A DNA stretch of 58,381 bases from NCBI RefSeq assembly GCF_002102265.1, contig NZ_LQPG01000025.1, forward strand, positions 1 through 58,381, read 5' to 3'. Shown in pieces: positions 18,542-25,602 of the stretch (position 1 is its first letter; each line of letters begins with the position of its first letter). The position numbers and the translations under genes are program-made. The stretch comes from Mycolicibacter longobardus (GTDB lineage Bacteria > Actinomycetota > Actinomycetes > Mycobacteriales > Mycobacteriaceae). The notes under the pieces are model-generated. The model was not told the origin of the DNA. It searched no databases and saw only the letters and a list, made by a program, of their open reading frames with translations.

Positions 18542-18626
18542 TGCGGGCGGAGGGACTCGAACCCTCACGCTCTTTCGAGCAATGGCACCTAAAGCCATCA
18601 TGTCTGCCTAATTCCATCACGCCCGC
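18542..18626 (-). tRNA. tRNA-Leu(TAG)
   Basis: A class II tRNA with long variable arm folds on the minus strand: acceptor GCGGGCG (from 18626) pairs with CGCCCGC (to 18543), discriminator A at 18542, anticodon loop TTTAGGT giving TAG, variable arm TGCTCGAAAGAGCG and T arm GAGGGTTCGAGTCCCTC. CCA is encoded next (18541-18539), unlike the tRNA-Lys in this window. It lies at the junction between two blocks that are far apart in Mtb. Confidence 0.96.
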
Positions 18627-18715
18627 CGACGCAGAAATCGTACCCGTCCGGCAGACGGAAAACTCTGTCGGTGTCCCGAACTACGTTGGGATACAACGCG
18701 CGGAAAGGCACGATC

Positions 18716-19438
18716 ATGCGATCCACGGAGGAATTCGTCGCTGTACAGCGGCTCATCGCCGCGGGCCTAAACGACTGCGCTATCGCACGACAGACCGCTA
18801 TTCCGCGGCGCACCGTGTGTCAATGGCGACACGGTCCCAAGACTCGGCGCGCCGCCGCGAGTCACGGCCATGATTTCTCTCGCCTGCCCGCAGCTGCATA
18901 CTGCTACCTCCTCGGTCTTTACCTCGGCGACGGTTGCATCTCCCAACACGCCCGAGCGTGCCGCCTGAGGATCACCCTCGATGCCAAGTACCCCGGAATA
19001 GTCGAGCGGTGCCGCAAGGCGATCGACGCCCTTATGCGAGGGCAACGCGCGGCGACCTATCACCGGTCCGACCATTGCGTCGAGGTTTACCTCTACTCCA
19101 AGCACTGGCCCTGCCTCTTCCCCCAGCACGGGCCCGGCAAGAAGCACCACCGACCGATCCGGCTGGAACCGTGGCAGCAAGCCCTCGTCGAGCAGGCCGC
19201 CGAGGAATTCATCCGCGGGCTGATCGACAGCGACGGTTGCCGGGTCGTGGCCAATGACCGCGGCGTGCGAAGCGTGCGCTACCACTTCTCCAACCGCTCC
19301 GACGACATCCGCGGCCTGTACTGCGCGGCGCTGGACCGCCTAGGAATCCCGTGGACTCAGAACAGCACCTACCAGATCGCCGTTTACCGCAAGGCCGCCA
19401 CGGCGCGGCTCGACGAGTTCGTCGGCCCGAAGACCTGA
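18716..19438 (+). CDS. LAGLIDADG-type protein with N-terminal HTH (free-standing homing-endonuclease-like)
   Basis: A 240-aa protein not embedded in an intron or intein. The N-terminus (about 5-40) carries a resolvase-like helix-turn-helix: LIAAGLNDCAIARQTAIPRRTVCQW. Two LAGLIDADG helices follow, LLGLYLGDG (65-73) and IRGLIDSDG (166-174), each with the acidic residue used for metal binding, so the protein looks like a monomeric two-repeat nuclease or a regulator derived from one. ATG 18716 is chosen because GGAAAGG lies 7 bases upstream; the ORF extends to 18671 without such a site. It starts 90 bp from the 5' end of tRNA-Leu and is transcribed away from it. Similar HTH-LAGLIDADG genes occur in actinobacteria; activity is inferred. 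Confidence 0.8.
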   Translation: MRSTEEFVAVQRLIAAGLNDCAIARQTAIPRRTVCQWRHGPKTRRAAASHGHDFSRLPAAAYCYLLGLYLGDGCISQHARACRLRITLDAKYPGIVERCRKAIDALMRGQRAATYHRSDHCVEVYLYSKHWPCLFPQHGPGKKHHRPIRLEPWQQALVEQAAEEFIRGLIDSDGCRVVANDRGVRSVRYHFSNRSDDIRGLYCAALDRLGIPWTQNSTYQIAVYRKAATARLDEFVGPKT

Positions 19439-19472
19439 CGGAACTCCCACCACGGCGCGGTACCGTCAAGGG

Positions 19473-19847
19473 GTGTCCACTACACGGCGTCGGAGACCAG
19501 CACTGGTCGTACTGGTGATCGTCGCCTCCTGCTCCTGCCTGGCGCTGGGCTGGTGGCAGTGGACCCGATTCCAAGAGGTCAACGGCACGTTCCAGAACCT
19601 GGGCTACGCGCTGCAATGGCCGCTGTTCGCCTGGTTCTGCGTCTACGCCTACCGCAAATTCGTCCGCTACGAAGAAGCGCCGCCGGAGCCGCATCGAGCC
19701 GATACGGTGACCGAGATACCGGACGGGCTGCTGCCCGAGCGCCCTGCGGCCGCCGCCACCCCCACCGACGACCCCGCGCTACGGGAGTACAACGCCTACC
19801 TGGCGAAGCTGGCCGACAACGACCCACAGAAGAGGAACACCGTATGA
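19473..19847 (+). CDS. Small membrane protein, LprD-like (Rv1343c-like)
   Basis: A 124-aa protein with two hydrophobic segments (ALVVLVIVASCSCLALGWW and YALQWPLFAWFCVYAY), a basic loop and a Pro/Ala-rich acidic cytoplasmic tail. Mtb Rv1343c is named LprD, a putative lipoprotein; a weak lipobox (VASC) is visible here but the context with Trp residues looks more like a plain membrane anchor. The GTG start has AAGG directly against it, so the start is uncertain. Its stop overlaps the ATG of the following DUF3817 gene (ATGA), so they form an operon. Function unknown. Confidence 0.8.
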   Translation: MSTTRRRRPALVVLVIVASCSCLALGWWQWTRFQEVNGTFQNLGYALQWPLFAWFCVYAYRKFVRYEEAPPEPHRADTVTEIPDGLLPERPAAAATPTDDPALREYNAYLAKLADNDPQKRNTV

Positions 19848-20185
19848 CCGAGACACCCGCCCAGGCAGCCCTCGCCGACAAGGTTCGCAGCGCGCTCCTG
19901 CCTTACCGGGTGATGGCGTGGGCAACGGGTATCTGGCTGATCGCACTGTGCTACGAGATCGTGGTGCGCTACGTGGTCAAGGTGGACAATCCGCCGACGT
20001 GGATCGGCGTGGTGCACGGCTGGGTGTACTTCGCCTATCTGCTGGCCACTTTCAACCTGGCCGTGAAGGTTCGCTGGCCGCTCGGCAAGACGATCGGGGT
20101 GCTGTTGGCCGGCACCATCCCCCTGCTGGGCATCATCGTCGAGCATTTCCAGACCCGGAACGTCAAAGCTCAGTTCGGCCTCTGA
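19844..20185 (+). CDS. DUF3817 integral membrane protein (Rv1342c-like)
   Basis: A 113-aa membrane protein with three hydrophobic segments, motifs VMAWATGIWLIALC, HGWVYFAYLLATFNLAVK and LLAGTIPLLGIIVEHF, characteristic of the DUF3817 family. The ATG overlaps the upstream stop by 4 bases, which fixes the start. Gene order (Rv1343c, Rv1342c, then rdgB on the other strand) is as in Mtb. Role unknown. Converges with rdgB with 13 bp between. Confidence 0.9.
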   Translation: MTETPAQAALADKVRSALLPYRVMAWATGIWLIALCYEIVVRYVVKVDNPPTWIGVVHGWVYFAYLLATFNLAVKVRWPLGKTIGVLLAGTIPLLGIIVEHFQTRNVKAQFGL

Positions 20186-20198
20186 CAGTCACGCCGAG

Positions 20199-20807
20199 TT
20201 ACGCCAACGAACGCAGCGCCGGCAGCAGCAACTCCAGCGCCCGGCCGCGGTGCGATTCGGCGTCCTTCTCCGTAGGACTCAGCTGCGCGGCGGTACGGTC
20301 GCTGCCCGTCGGGACGAACACCGGGTCGTAGCCGAATCCTCCGTCGCCGTGCGGTTCCCGGGCGATGTAGCCCGCCCACTCGCCGCGCACCACCACCTCG
20401 TGGTCGGCTCCGGCGCCCCAGACCAGCGCGCACGCCGACACGAACGCCGCACCGCGGCGGTCGTCGGGAACGTCACGCAACTGGGCCAGCAGCAGGGCGG
20501 TGTTGGCCGCGTCGTCGCCGTGGGCACCTGACCAGCGTGCCGACAGCACCCCCGGCATGCCGTTGAGGGCATCGACGGCTAAGCCGGAATCGTCTGCAAC
20601 ACAAGGTAATCCGGTGGCAGCATAGCCGTCACGGGCCTTGGCCAGAGCGTTCTCCTCGAATGTCGCCCCGGTTTCCGGGGCTTCGGGATACGGTGCCACC
20701 TCATCCAGCGAGACGAGATGCACACCCGAGACCCCGGCGTGTTCCAGCACCCGGCTCAACTCAGCCAGCTTCTTGCGGTTGCGGCTGGCCACCAACAGCT
20801 GAGTCAA
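20199..20807 (-). CDS. rdgB: Non-canonical purine NTP pyrophosphatase (RdgB/HAM1)
   Basis: Hydrolyses dITP, XTP and ITP to monophosphates, keeping deaminated purines out of DNA. The family signatures are present: LLVASRNRKKLAEL at the N-terminus, ETGATFEENALAKA, VADDSGLAVDALNGMPGVLSARWSG, GGFGYDPVFVP and SHRGRAL. At 202 aa it is full length. TTG at 20807 is the start implied by alignment with Mtb Rv1341. It begins 8 bp after the rph stop on the same strand, a common rph-rdgB pair. Confidence 0.94.
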   Translation of the reverse strand: MTQLLVASRNRKKLAELSRVLEHAGVSGVHLVSLDEVAPYPEAPETGATFEENALAKARDGYAATGLPCVADDSGLAVDALNGMPGVLSARWSGAHGDDAANTALLLAQLRDVPDDRRGAAFVSACALVWGAGADHEVVVRGEWAGYIAREPHGDGGFGYDPVFVPTGSDRTAAQLSPTEKDAESHRGRALELLLPALRSLA

Positions 20808-20815
20808 CGGCGCGG

Positions 20816-21595
20816 TCAGCTTCCGAACGCCTTCTTCGGCGCCGGCCCCTCCGGCAACACTCCCGGATACGGCAGCGCCAATGCTTCACGTTGCACCACG
20901 AACAACTTCTCGCAGGCGCCCAACGCGGCATCCAGCATCTTGTCCAGGGTGGAGCGCGGGAACGTCGCGCCCTCACCGGTGCCCTGGATCTCCACCAGGG
21001 TTCCGGTGTCGGTGGCGACGACGTTCATGTCGACCTCGGCGCGCGAGTCCTCCTCGTAGGGCAGGTCGACGCGGACCCGGCCGTCGACCACACCGACGCT
21101 GACCGCCGAGATGGCGCACGACAGCGGGCGCGGGTCCGACAGCTTGCCGGCGGCCGACAGGTAGGTGACCGCGTCGGCTAGCGCCACATAGGCACCGGTG
21201 ATCGCCGCGGTGCGGGTGCCGCCGTCGGCCTGCAGCACGTCACAGTCGATCGCGATGGTGTTCTCCCCCAGTGCAGCCAGGTCGATGCAGGCGCGCAGCG
21301 AGCGACCCACCAGCCGACTGATCTCCTGGGTGCGCCCACCGACCCGACCCTTGACCGATTCGCGGTCCGACCGGCTGTGGGTGGCCGCGGGCAACATCGC
21401 GTATTCGGCGGTCAGCCAACCGCGACCGGAACCCTTCCGCCAGCGCGGAACGCCCTCGGTGACGCTGGCCGTGCACATGACCCGAGTGTTGCCGAATTCG
21501 ACCAGCACCGACCCGGCCGGGTTCGAGGTGAATCCGCGGGTGATGACCACCGGACGCAGCTCGTCGTCGAGGCGACCGTCTTCTCGTTTGGACAC
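20816..21595 (-). CDS. rph: Ribonuclease PH
   Basis: A phosphorolytic 3'-5' exoribonuclease that trims tRNA 3' ends. Visible motifs: [28 protein letters not shown] at the start, [11 protein letters not shown], the Arg-rich [19 protein letters not shown] phosphate-binding region, [19 protein letters not shown] with catalytic Asp, and [13 protein letters not shown]. 259 aa matches Mtb RphA (Rv1340). GTG start. It is separated here from its usual upstream neighbour, the Rv1339-like phosphodiesterase gene, by a three-gene insertion. Confidence 0.95.
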   Translation of the reverse strand: MSKREDGRLDDELRPVVITRGFTSNPAGSVLVEFGNTRVMCTASVTEGVPRWRKGSGRGWLTAEYAMLPAATHSRSDRESVKGRVGGRTQEISRLVGRSLRACIDLAALGENTIAIDCDVLQADGGTRTAAITGAYVALADAVTYLSAAGKLSDPRPLSCAISAVSVGVVDGRVRVDLPYEEDSRAEVDMNVVATDTGTLVEIQGTGEGATFPRSTLDKMLDAALGACEKLFVVQREALALPYPGVLPEGPAPKKAFGS

Positions 21596-21663
21596 GCGAC
21601 CAACCCTAATGGGTACCGATCAGCGAGTCCTGGTTCGGTGACTACTCGATCGGGATGCTGATC

Positions 21664-22053
21664 TCAGCTGAACGCGGGCTGCGCGGTGAAGTCAATGAAA
21701 TCTGCGACATCCACGACACCCAGCACGCGGCTCTCCAAACGCCTGACACCCCTGCGGGCTGGGTCGTGCACCACCCTGGGCTCGGTGAGCGTCAGTTCGC
21801 GGCTTCGCGTTCGCAACCGACAACCACCGGCGACGAGAACGTTCTTGACCCAGTCCGCGTCGGCTCCGTAGGTCAGCGCCACACGGACGCCGGTCGCTGT
21901 CATGAAGACATTGACGGGGGTCTCATACACTCGCCCGGAACGGCGGCCCTGATGCCTGATGACGCCGAATCCCGGTGCCCACGAAGCAATATGGCGGGTG
22001 ATCCGGTTCAGCCCGACCCGATTCCAGCGGGCAAGCCTTTTCGAGAACGGCAT
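21664..22053 (-). CDS. Deazaflavin (F420)-dependent nitroreductase-family oxidoreductase, Ddn-like
   Basis: A 129-aa protein of the split beta-barrel FDOR-A type; members use coenzyme F420H2 to reduce quinones or other acceptors and include Ddn, the activator of pretomanid. Support comes from APGFGVIRHQGRRSGRVYETPVNVF and the GADADWVKNVLVAGGC segment typical of the group. ATG start with GGAGTG just upstream; it begins 3 bp after the stop of the ICMT-like gene, so the two form an operon. The acceptor is not predictable. The pair is divergent from a TetR regulator and sits inside an otherwise conserved block. Confidence 0.88.
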   Translation of the reverse strand: MPFSKRLARWNRVGLNRITRHIASWAPGFGVIRHQGRRSGRVYETPVNVFMTATGVRVALTYGADADWVKNVLVAGGCRLRTRSRELTLTEPRVVHDPARRGVRRLESRVLGVVDVADFIDFTAQPAFS

Positions 22054-22056
22054 CGT

Positions 22057-22581
22057 TCACTCCTTCACTGAAGCCGGTACCCACGCGGTCACGCGTGGAA
22101 TCCAACGCGGCACGTGGCGACGGTAGGTCTCGTACTCGGCGCCGAATCGCTTCACCAGATGGGGTTCTTCCAGGACAGGTATCGCGATGAGGACGGCGGT
22201 GCAGAACACGGCGAACCAGGCGAGCAGCCACGGGGACGCCGTGAGCGCAGCTGTACCGAGCTGGAGGCAGAACACCGCGGTCATCATCGGGTTTCGGACA
22301 TGCCGATAGGGTCCGCGCACCACCAGGTTGACCGGCGACCCCACCGCCAGTGCGCCCTCACCGACACGGTCGAACAGCCAAACCGTCCAGGCCAGAAACG
22401 CCAGTCCGATACCGATGAACGCAACACCGATGAGGATCAGCAGCCAGCCGGTCGCGGTACCGCGATCGGGTAGCGCGACTCCGGTGACCGCCAGGATCAC
22501 CGCCGGGATGAACACCGTCATGGTGGCGGGCGCAATCAGTACCGAGATCAGATGGTTCGCCCACAATGGTCGCTTCGACAT
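22057..22581 (-). CDS. Isoprenylcysteine carboxyl methyltransferase-like membrane protein
   Basis: A 174-aa membrane protein with four to five hydrophobic segments and the C-terminal methyltransferase signature of the ICMT/PEMT-like family: VRGPYRHVRNPM (nucleotide cofactor region), then LEEPHLVKRFGAEYETYRRHVPRWIP. Bacterial members methylate small lipids, quinones or unknown acceptors with S-adenosylmethionine; the substrate here is not known. ATG 22581 is preferred over TTG 22587 since AAAGGGG lies 6 bases before it. Probably co-transcribed with the Ddn-like gene and controlled by the divergent TetR gene; a palindrome lies 15 bp before its start. Confidence 0.85.
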   Translation of the reverse strand: MSKRPLWANHLISVLIAPATMTVFIPAVILAVTGVALPDRGTATGWLLILIGVAFIGIGLAFLAWTVWLFDRVGEGALAVGSPVNLVVRGPYRHVRNPMMTAVFCLQLGTAALTASPWLLAWFAVFCTAVLIAIPVLEEPHLVKRFGAEYETYRRHVPRWIPRVTAWVPASVKE

Positions 22582-22596
22582 GCCCAACCCCTTTCT

Positions 22597-22610
22597 TCAA
22601 CATATGTTCA
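22597..22610. promoter_or_regulatory. Palindromic operator 1 (TetR cassette)
   Basis: TCAACATATGTTCA with perfect 10-bp core AACATATGTT, lying immediately upstream of the ICMT-like gene ribosome-binding site. It shares the half-site TCAACA with the second palindrome, which suggests one regulator binds both. Confidence 0.55.
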
Positions 22611-22642
22611 ACATCGACCGTAGGCCGTCGGATACCAATACG

Positions 22643-22656
22643 TCAACAGGTGTTGA
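22643..22656. promoter_or_regulatory. Palindromic operator 2 (TetR cassette)
   Basis: TCAACAGGTGTTGA is a perfect inverted repeat of TCAACA around GG, 15 bp before the TetR start. With the site at 22597-22610 it forms a pair of TCAACA-NN-TGTTGA-like boxes in the 90-bp divergent promoter region, the expected layout for an autoregulated TetR repressor. Confidence 0.6.
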
Positions 22657-22671
22657 AGTAAGCTGCGTGTC

Positions 22672-23268
22672 GTGACGGAGCCCGGACGTGCCGGTCGTTG
22701 GCGCAGCGGACAGCAGAACAAGCAGCGCATCGTCGAGTCCGCGCGCGAGCACTTCATGCGCGACGGCTACGAGCGGGCCACGGTACGACGGATCGCCGCT
22801 GACGCCGGGGTGGATGTCGCGATGGTCTACTACTTTTTCGGCAACAAAGAAGGCCTGTTCAACGCTTCGGTCATCGACGTTCCGGAGCATCCACTGCACC
22901 AGTTGGCCGCACTCCTCGAAGAGGGGCCGGAAGATGTCGGCGCACGGCTGGTGCGACACTTCTTCCGGAGATCCGACGAAGGCACCCTGTTTGATCCGCT
23001 ACTGACCGTGTGGCGTTCGGCGGCCATCCAGCCGTTGGCGCGCAAGCTTCTTCACGACACACTGGCCGGCCCGGTCGCAGAGCGCATAGCGGCGACGTAC
23101 GGAGTGGACAACGCGGAACTGCGCGTCGAGTTCGTCGCGGCACACCTGGTGGGTCTGGCCTTCGCGCGGTACCAGCTCAAGATCGAACCGCTGGCCTCAG
23201 CCGGCGTCGAGGATCTGGTGAGATGGATCGGCCCGACCGTGCAGCGCTACCTCGCCGAACCGGACTGA
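22672..23268 (+). CDS. TetR/AcrR family transcriptional regulator
   Basis: A 198-aa regulator with N-terminal helix-turn-helix: RIVESAREHFMRDGYERATVRRIAADAGVDVAMVYYFFGNKEGLF (about 19-63) is a canonical TetR DNA-binding domain. The C-terminal ligand domain is of the TetR_C type with PLLTVWRSAAIQPLARKLL and FVAAHLVGLAFARYQL. GTG start without a strong ribosome-binding site. It is transcribed away from the ICMT-like/Ddn-like operon; two related palindromes lie between, so it very probably represses that operon and itself. The inducer is unknown. Confidence 0.92.
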   Translation: MTEPGRAGRWRSGQQNKQRIVESAREHFMRDGYERATVRRIAADAGVDVAMVYYFFGNKEGLFNASVIDVPEHPLHQLAALLEEGPEDVGARLVRHFFRRSDEGTLFDPLLTVWRSAAIQPLARKLLHDTLAGPVAERIAATYGVDNAELRVEFVAAHLVGLAFARYQLKIEPLASAGVEDLVRWIGPTVQRYLAEPD

Positions 23269-23289
23269 CGAATCGGTGTCCGGCCGAGT

Positions 23290-24066
23290 TCAGGCCCGCC
23301 CGATGTCGAACGACTCGTCGCACACCACCGCATGCACCGGACCGTCGAACTCGGCTTTGGCCTCGCCGATCACGTCCTCACGCGAGGTCCAGGGCGGGAT
23401 GTGGGTCAGCAACAGCTGACCCACGCCGGCGGCTGCGGCGATGCGCCCGGCCTCGGTGCCGGACAGGTGCAGGTTCGGCGGGCGATGGGACTCGTGGGTC
23501 CAAGATGCCTCGCACAAGAACGCGTCGGCGTCCCGGGCCAGCTCGATCACCGCGTCGCAGTAGCCGGTGTCACCGCTGTAGACCAGCGTTGTGCCGGAGG
23601 GATCGGTGACCCGCATCCCGTACGACTCGGTCGGGTGACATACCAGCCTGGGCTCCACGCTCAGCGTCCCGAACGTGACCGGTTTGCCATCCACCCAGTG
23701 GTGGACGTCGAAGATGTCGGTGATGTCGTCGATCTCGCCGCCGTACGGAGAGGAGGCGGCGCCCATCCGCGACCAGGTGTCGCTGGGCCCGTAGAGCAGT
23801 CCCTTGTCGAAGGGCTTGGTCGCCACCGACGGGTGGTAGCGGCGCCAGACGAACAGGCCCGGCAGATCCAGGCAATGGTCGGCATGCAGGTGTGACAACA
23901 GCACGTGCACCGAACCCGGGTCGACGTGCCGCTGCAGCGCGCCGAGCACGCCTCCCCCGAAGTCGATAACCAGCGGCGGCGAGTCCGGCGCCTGCAGCAG
24001 GTATCCCGATGCCGGCGAATCCGGACCCACCACACTGCCGGAGCAGCCCAGTACGGTCAGTCGCAC
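23290..24066 (-). CDS. MBL-fold phosphodiesterase (Rv1339-like, atypical cAMP phosphodiesterase)
   Basis: A metallo-beta-lactamase-fold hydrolase of 258 aa. It carries the binuclear metal motif SHLHADH (His59, His61, Asp63, His64), YSGDTGYCD for the bridging Asp, and LTHIPPW with the late His. Mtb Rv1339 has been reported to degrade cAMP and to affect drug tolerance and permeability (literature). It follows murI on the same strand with about 80 bp between; in Mtb rph follows directly, whereas here a TetR cassette intervenes. GTG start. RNase Z-like folds are related but the length and motifs fit Rv1339. Confidence 0.9.
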   Translation of the reverse strand: MRLTVLGCSGSVVGPDSPASGYLLQAPDSPPLVIDFGGGVLGALQRHVDPGSVHVLLSHLHADHCLDLPGLFVWRRYHPSVATKPFDKGLLYGPSDTWSRMGAASSPYGGEIDDITDIFDVHHWVDGKPVTFGTLSVEPRLVCHPTESYGMRVTDPSGTTLVYSGDTGYCDAVIELARDADAFLCEASWTHESHRPPNLHLSGTEAGRIAAAAGVGQLLLTHIPPWTSREDVIGEAKAEFDGPVHAVVCDESFDIGRA

Positions 24067-24144
24067 ATTGCCTACTGTGCCATGTTCGCCGCGACCATGA
24101 CGAAAACACCGGCGCTTTGCCCACGATTCGTCATCGAAATGCAG

Positions 24145-24951
24145 CTAACTCGACGGGGCGTGGTGATGGACGGCTCCGACGCCGGTGATGGCCGGGCCCA
24201 GGAACCGGGTGGCCAGTTCGGCAAACGCCTCCGGGTCACCGGTGGCCTCGAACACCCGAGTCGCCGGAGCAGCCTCGTGTGGGCGCAGCAGGTCGCGCTC
24301 GGTGAGCACCCGCAGCAGCTCCTTGGCGGTCTCCTCCGCGCTGGACACCAGCGTCACCTGCTCACCCATTGCCAGCTGGATCAACCCCGACAGCAACGGG
24401 TAGTGAGTGCAGCCCAGCACCAGGGTGTCGACCCCGGCGCGCTGCAGCGGCTCCAGGTATCCCTCGGCCAGCCCCAGCACCTGGCGGCCACTGGTGATGC
24501 CCCGCTCCACGAAGTCGACGAAGCGCGGGCAGGCCACCGCGGTGACCTCGGTGTCTCGGGCGGCGGCGAACGCATCCTGGTAGGCGTGGCTGGTGATGGT
24601 CGCCTGCGTCCCGATCACCCCGATGCGGCCGTTGCGGGTGGTGGCCACCGCCCGGCGCACCGCAGGCAGGATCACCTCGACGACAGGCACGTCGTAGCGC
24701 TCCCGCGCATCACGCAGGCACGCCGCCGACGCGGTGTTGCAGGCGATCACCAGCGCCTTGATCCCGCGCGCCACCAAGTCGTCGCCGATGGCCAAGGCAT
24801 GCGCGCGGACCTCCGGGATGGTCAGCGGACCATACGGGCCGTTTCCGGTGTCACCGACGTAGATGATGTCCTCGTCGGGCAGCTGGTCGATGATCGAACG
24901 CGCGACGGTCAGCCCGCCGACACCGGAGTCGAAGATTCCGATGGGGCTCAC
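24145..24951 (-). CDS. murI: Glutamate racemase
   Basis: Converts L- to D-glutamate for peptidoglycan stem peptides. The N-terminus [14 protein letters not shown] is diagnostic. The two catalytic cysteines are Cys71 in [10 protein letters not shown] and Cys181 in [11 protein letters not shown]. At 268 aa it is full length and equals Mtb Rv1338 in context. The GTG start overlaps the stop of the upstream rhomboid gene by 4 bases (GTGA), so they are translationally coupled. Confidence 0.96.
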   Translation of the reverse strand: MSPIGIFDSGVGGLTVARSIIDQLPDEDIIYVGDTGNGPYGPLTIPEVRAHALAIGDDLVARGIKALVIACNTASAACLRDARERYDVPVVEVILPAVRRAVATTRNGRIGVIGTQATITSHAYQDAFAAARDTEVTAVACPRFVDFVERGITSGRQVLGLAEGYLEPLQRAGVDTLVLGCTHYPLLSGLIQLAMGEQVTLVSSAEETAKELLRVLTERDLLRPHEAAPATRVFEATGDPEAFAELATRFLGPAITGVGAVHHHAPSS

Positions 24952-25601
24952 GCGGCTGACCTCCGGCGCCGTTCACGGGCCTTACGTTCCGGGCCCGACA
25001 GCAGGTAGGCGGCCAGTACCCCGGCGAGCGCCCCGCACAGGTGGCCCTGCCAGGACACTCCGCCACATACGTTGAGCACCGGCACCGCGCCCCACAGAAT
25101 TCCGCCGTAGAGAAACAGCACCACCACCCCGACCAGGATCTGCCAGACGCTGCGGATGAACCACCCGAACACCACCAGGAAGGCCAGCCAGCCGAAGATC
25201 AGGCCGGAGGCGCCGATGTGGTTGGTCGGCCCGCACGACGACCCGACGTTGCCGATCAGCCAGGTGCCCAATCCTCCGACGATCCACACGATCGCGGTGG
25301 CAAGCACAAACCGGGACATACCGAGCAGGGTCAGCAGAAAACCCAGCACCAGCGCGGGACCGGTGTTGGCCAGCAGGTGCCCCCAGTTGGCGTGCAGCAG
25401 CGGGGCGAACAGCACCCCCCACAGGCCATCGGTCTCCAGCGGCCGGATGCCGTTACGGTCCAGCCGGTTCCCACCGACCTGGTCCAGAGCCTCGACCAGG
25501 TAGAGCAGCGCGACGAACACCAAGATGGTGGTCCCGCCGGTGCGCCAGGTGGGCTTTCCCTCGGGCCGCGGCGCCGTCTCGCCCGGGGGGATCATGCTCA
25601 C
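24948..25601 (-). CDS. Rhomboid family intramembrane serine protease
   Basis: Cleaves substrates within the membrane. It has six hydrophobic segments; catalytic Ser132 is in [11 protein letters not shown] and His187 in [12 protein letters not shown], the standard rhomboid dyad. The N-terminal 20 residues are cytoplasmic and Pro-rich, and the C-terminus ends in a basic tail. At 217 aa it is of Rv1337 size. Either GTG 25601 or ATG 25595 can be the start; the P1 peptidase stop ends only 1 bp upstream. In Mtb cysM, cysO and mec stand between these two genes; here they are absent. Confidence 0.93.
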   Translation of the reverse strand: MSMIPPGETAPRPEGKPTWRTGGTTILVFVALLYLVEALDQVGGNRLDRNGIRPLETDGLWGVLFAPLLHANWGHLLANTGPALVLGFLLTLLGMSRFVLATAIVWIVGGLGTWLIGNVGSSCGPTNHIGASGLIFGWLAFLVVFGWFIRSVWQILVGVVVLFLYGGILWGAVPVLNVCGGVSWQGHLCGALAGVLAAYLLSGPERKARERRRRSAA

Positions 25602-25602
25602 G

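Noticed and set aside
18542..18626. tRNA-Leu as a phage attachment site with a duplicated 3' end
   Set aside because: I found no second copy of the tRNA 3' end within the window and no integrase gene, so an att pair cannot be supported.
18420..18813. Small frames across the tRNA-Leu gene
   Set aside because: They overlap a complete cloverleaf and have no coding support.
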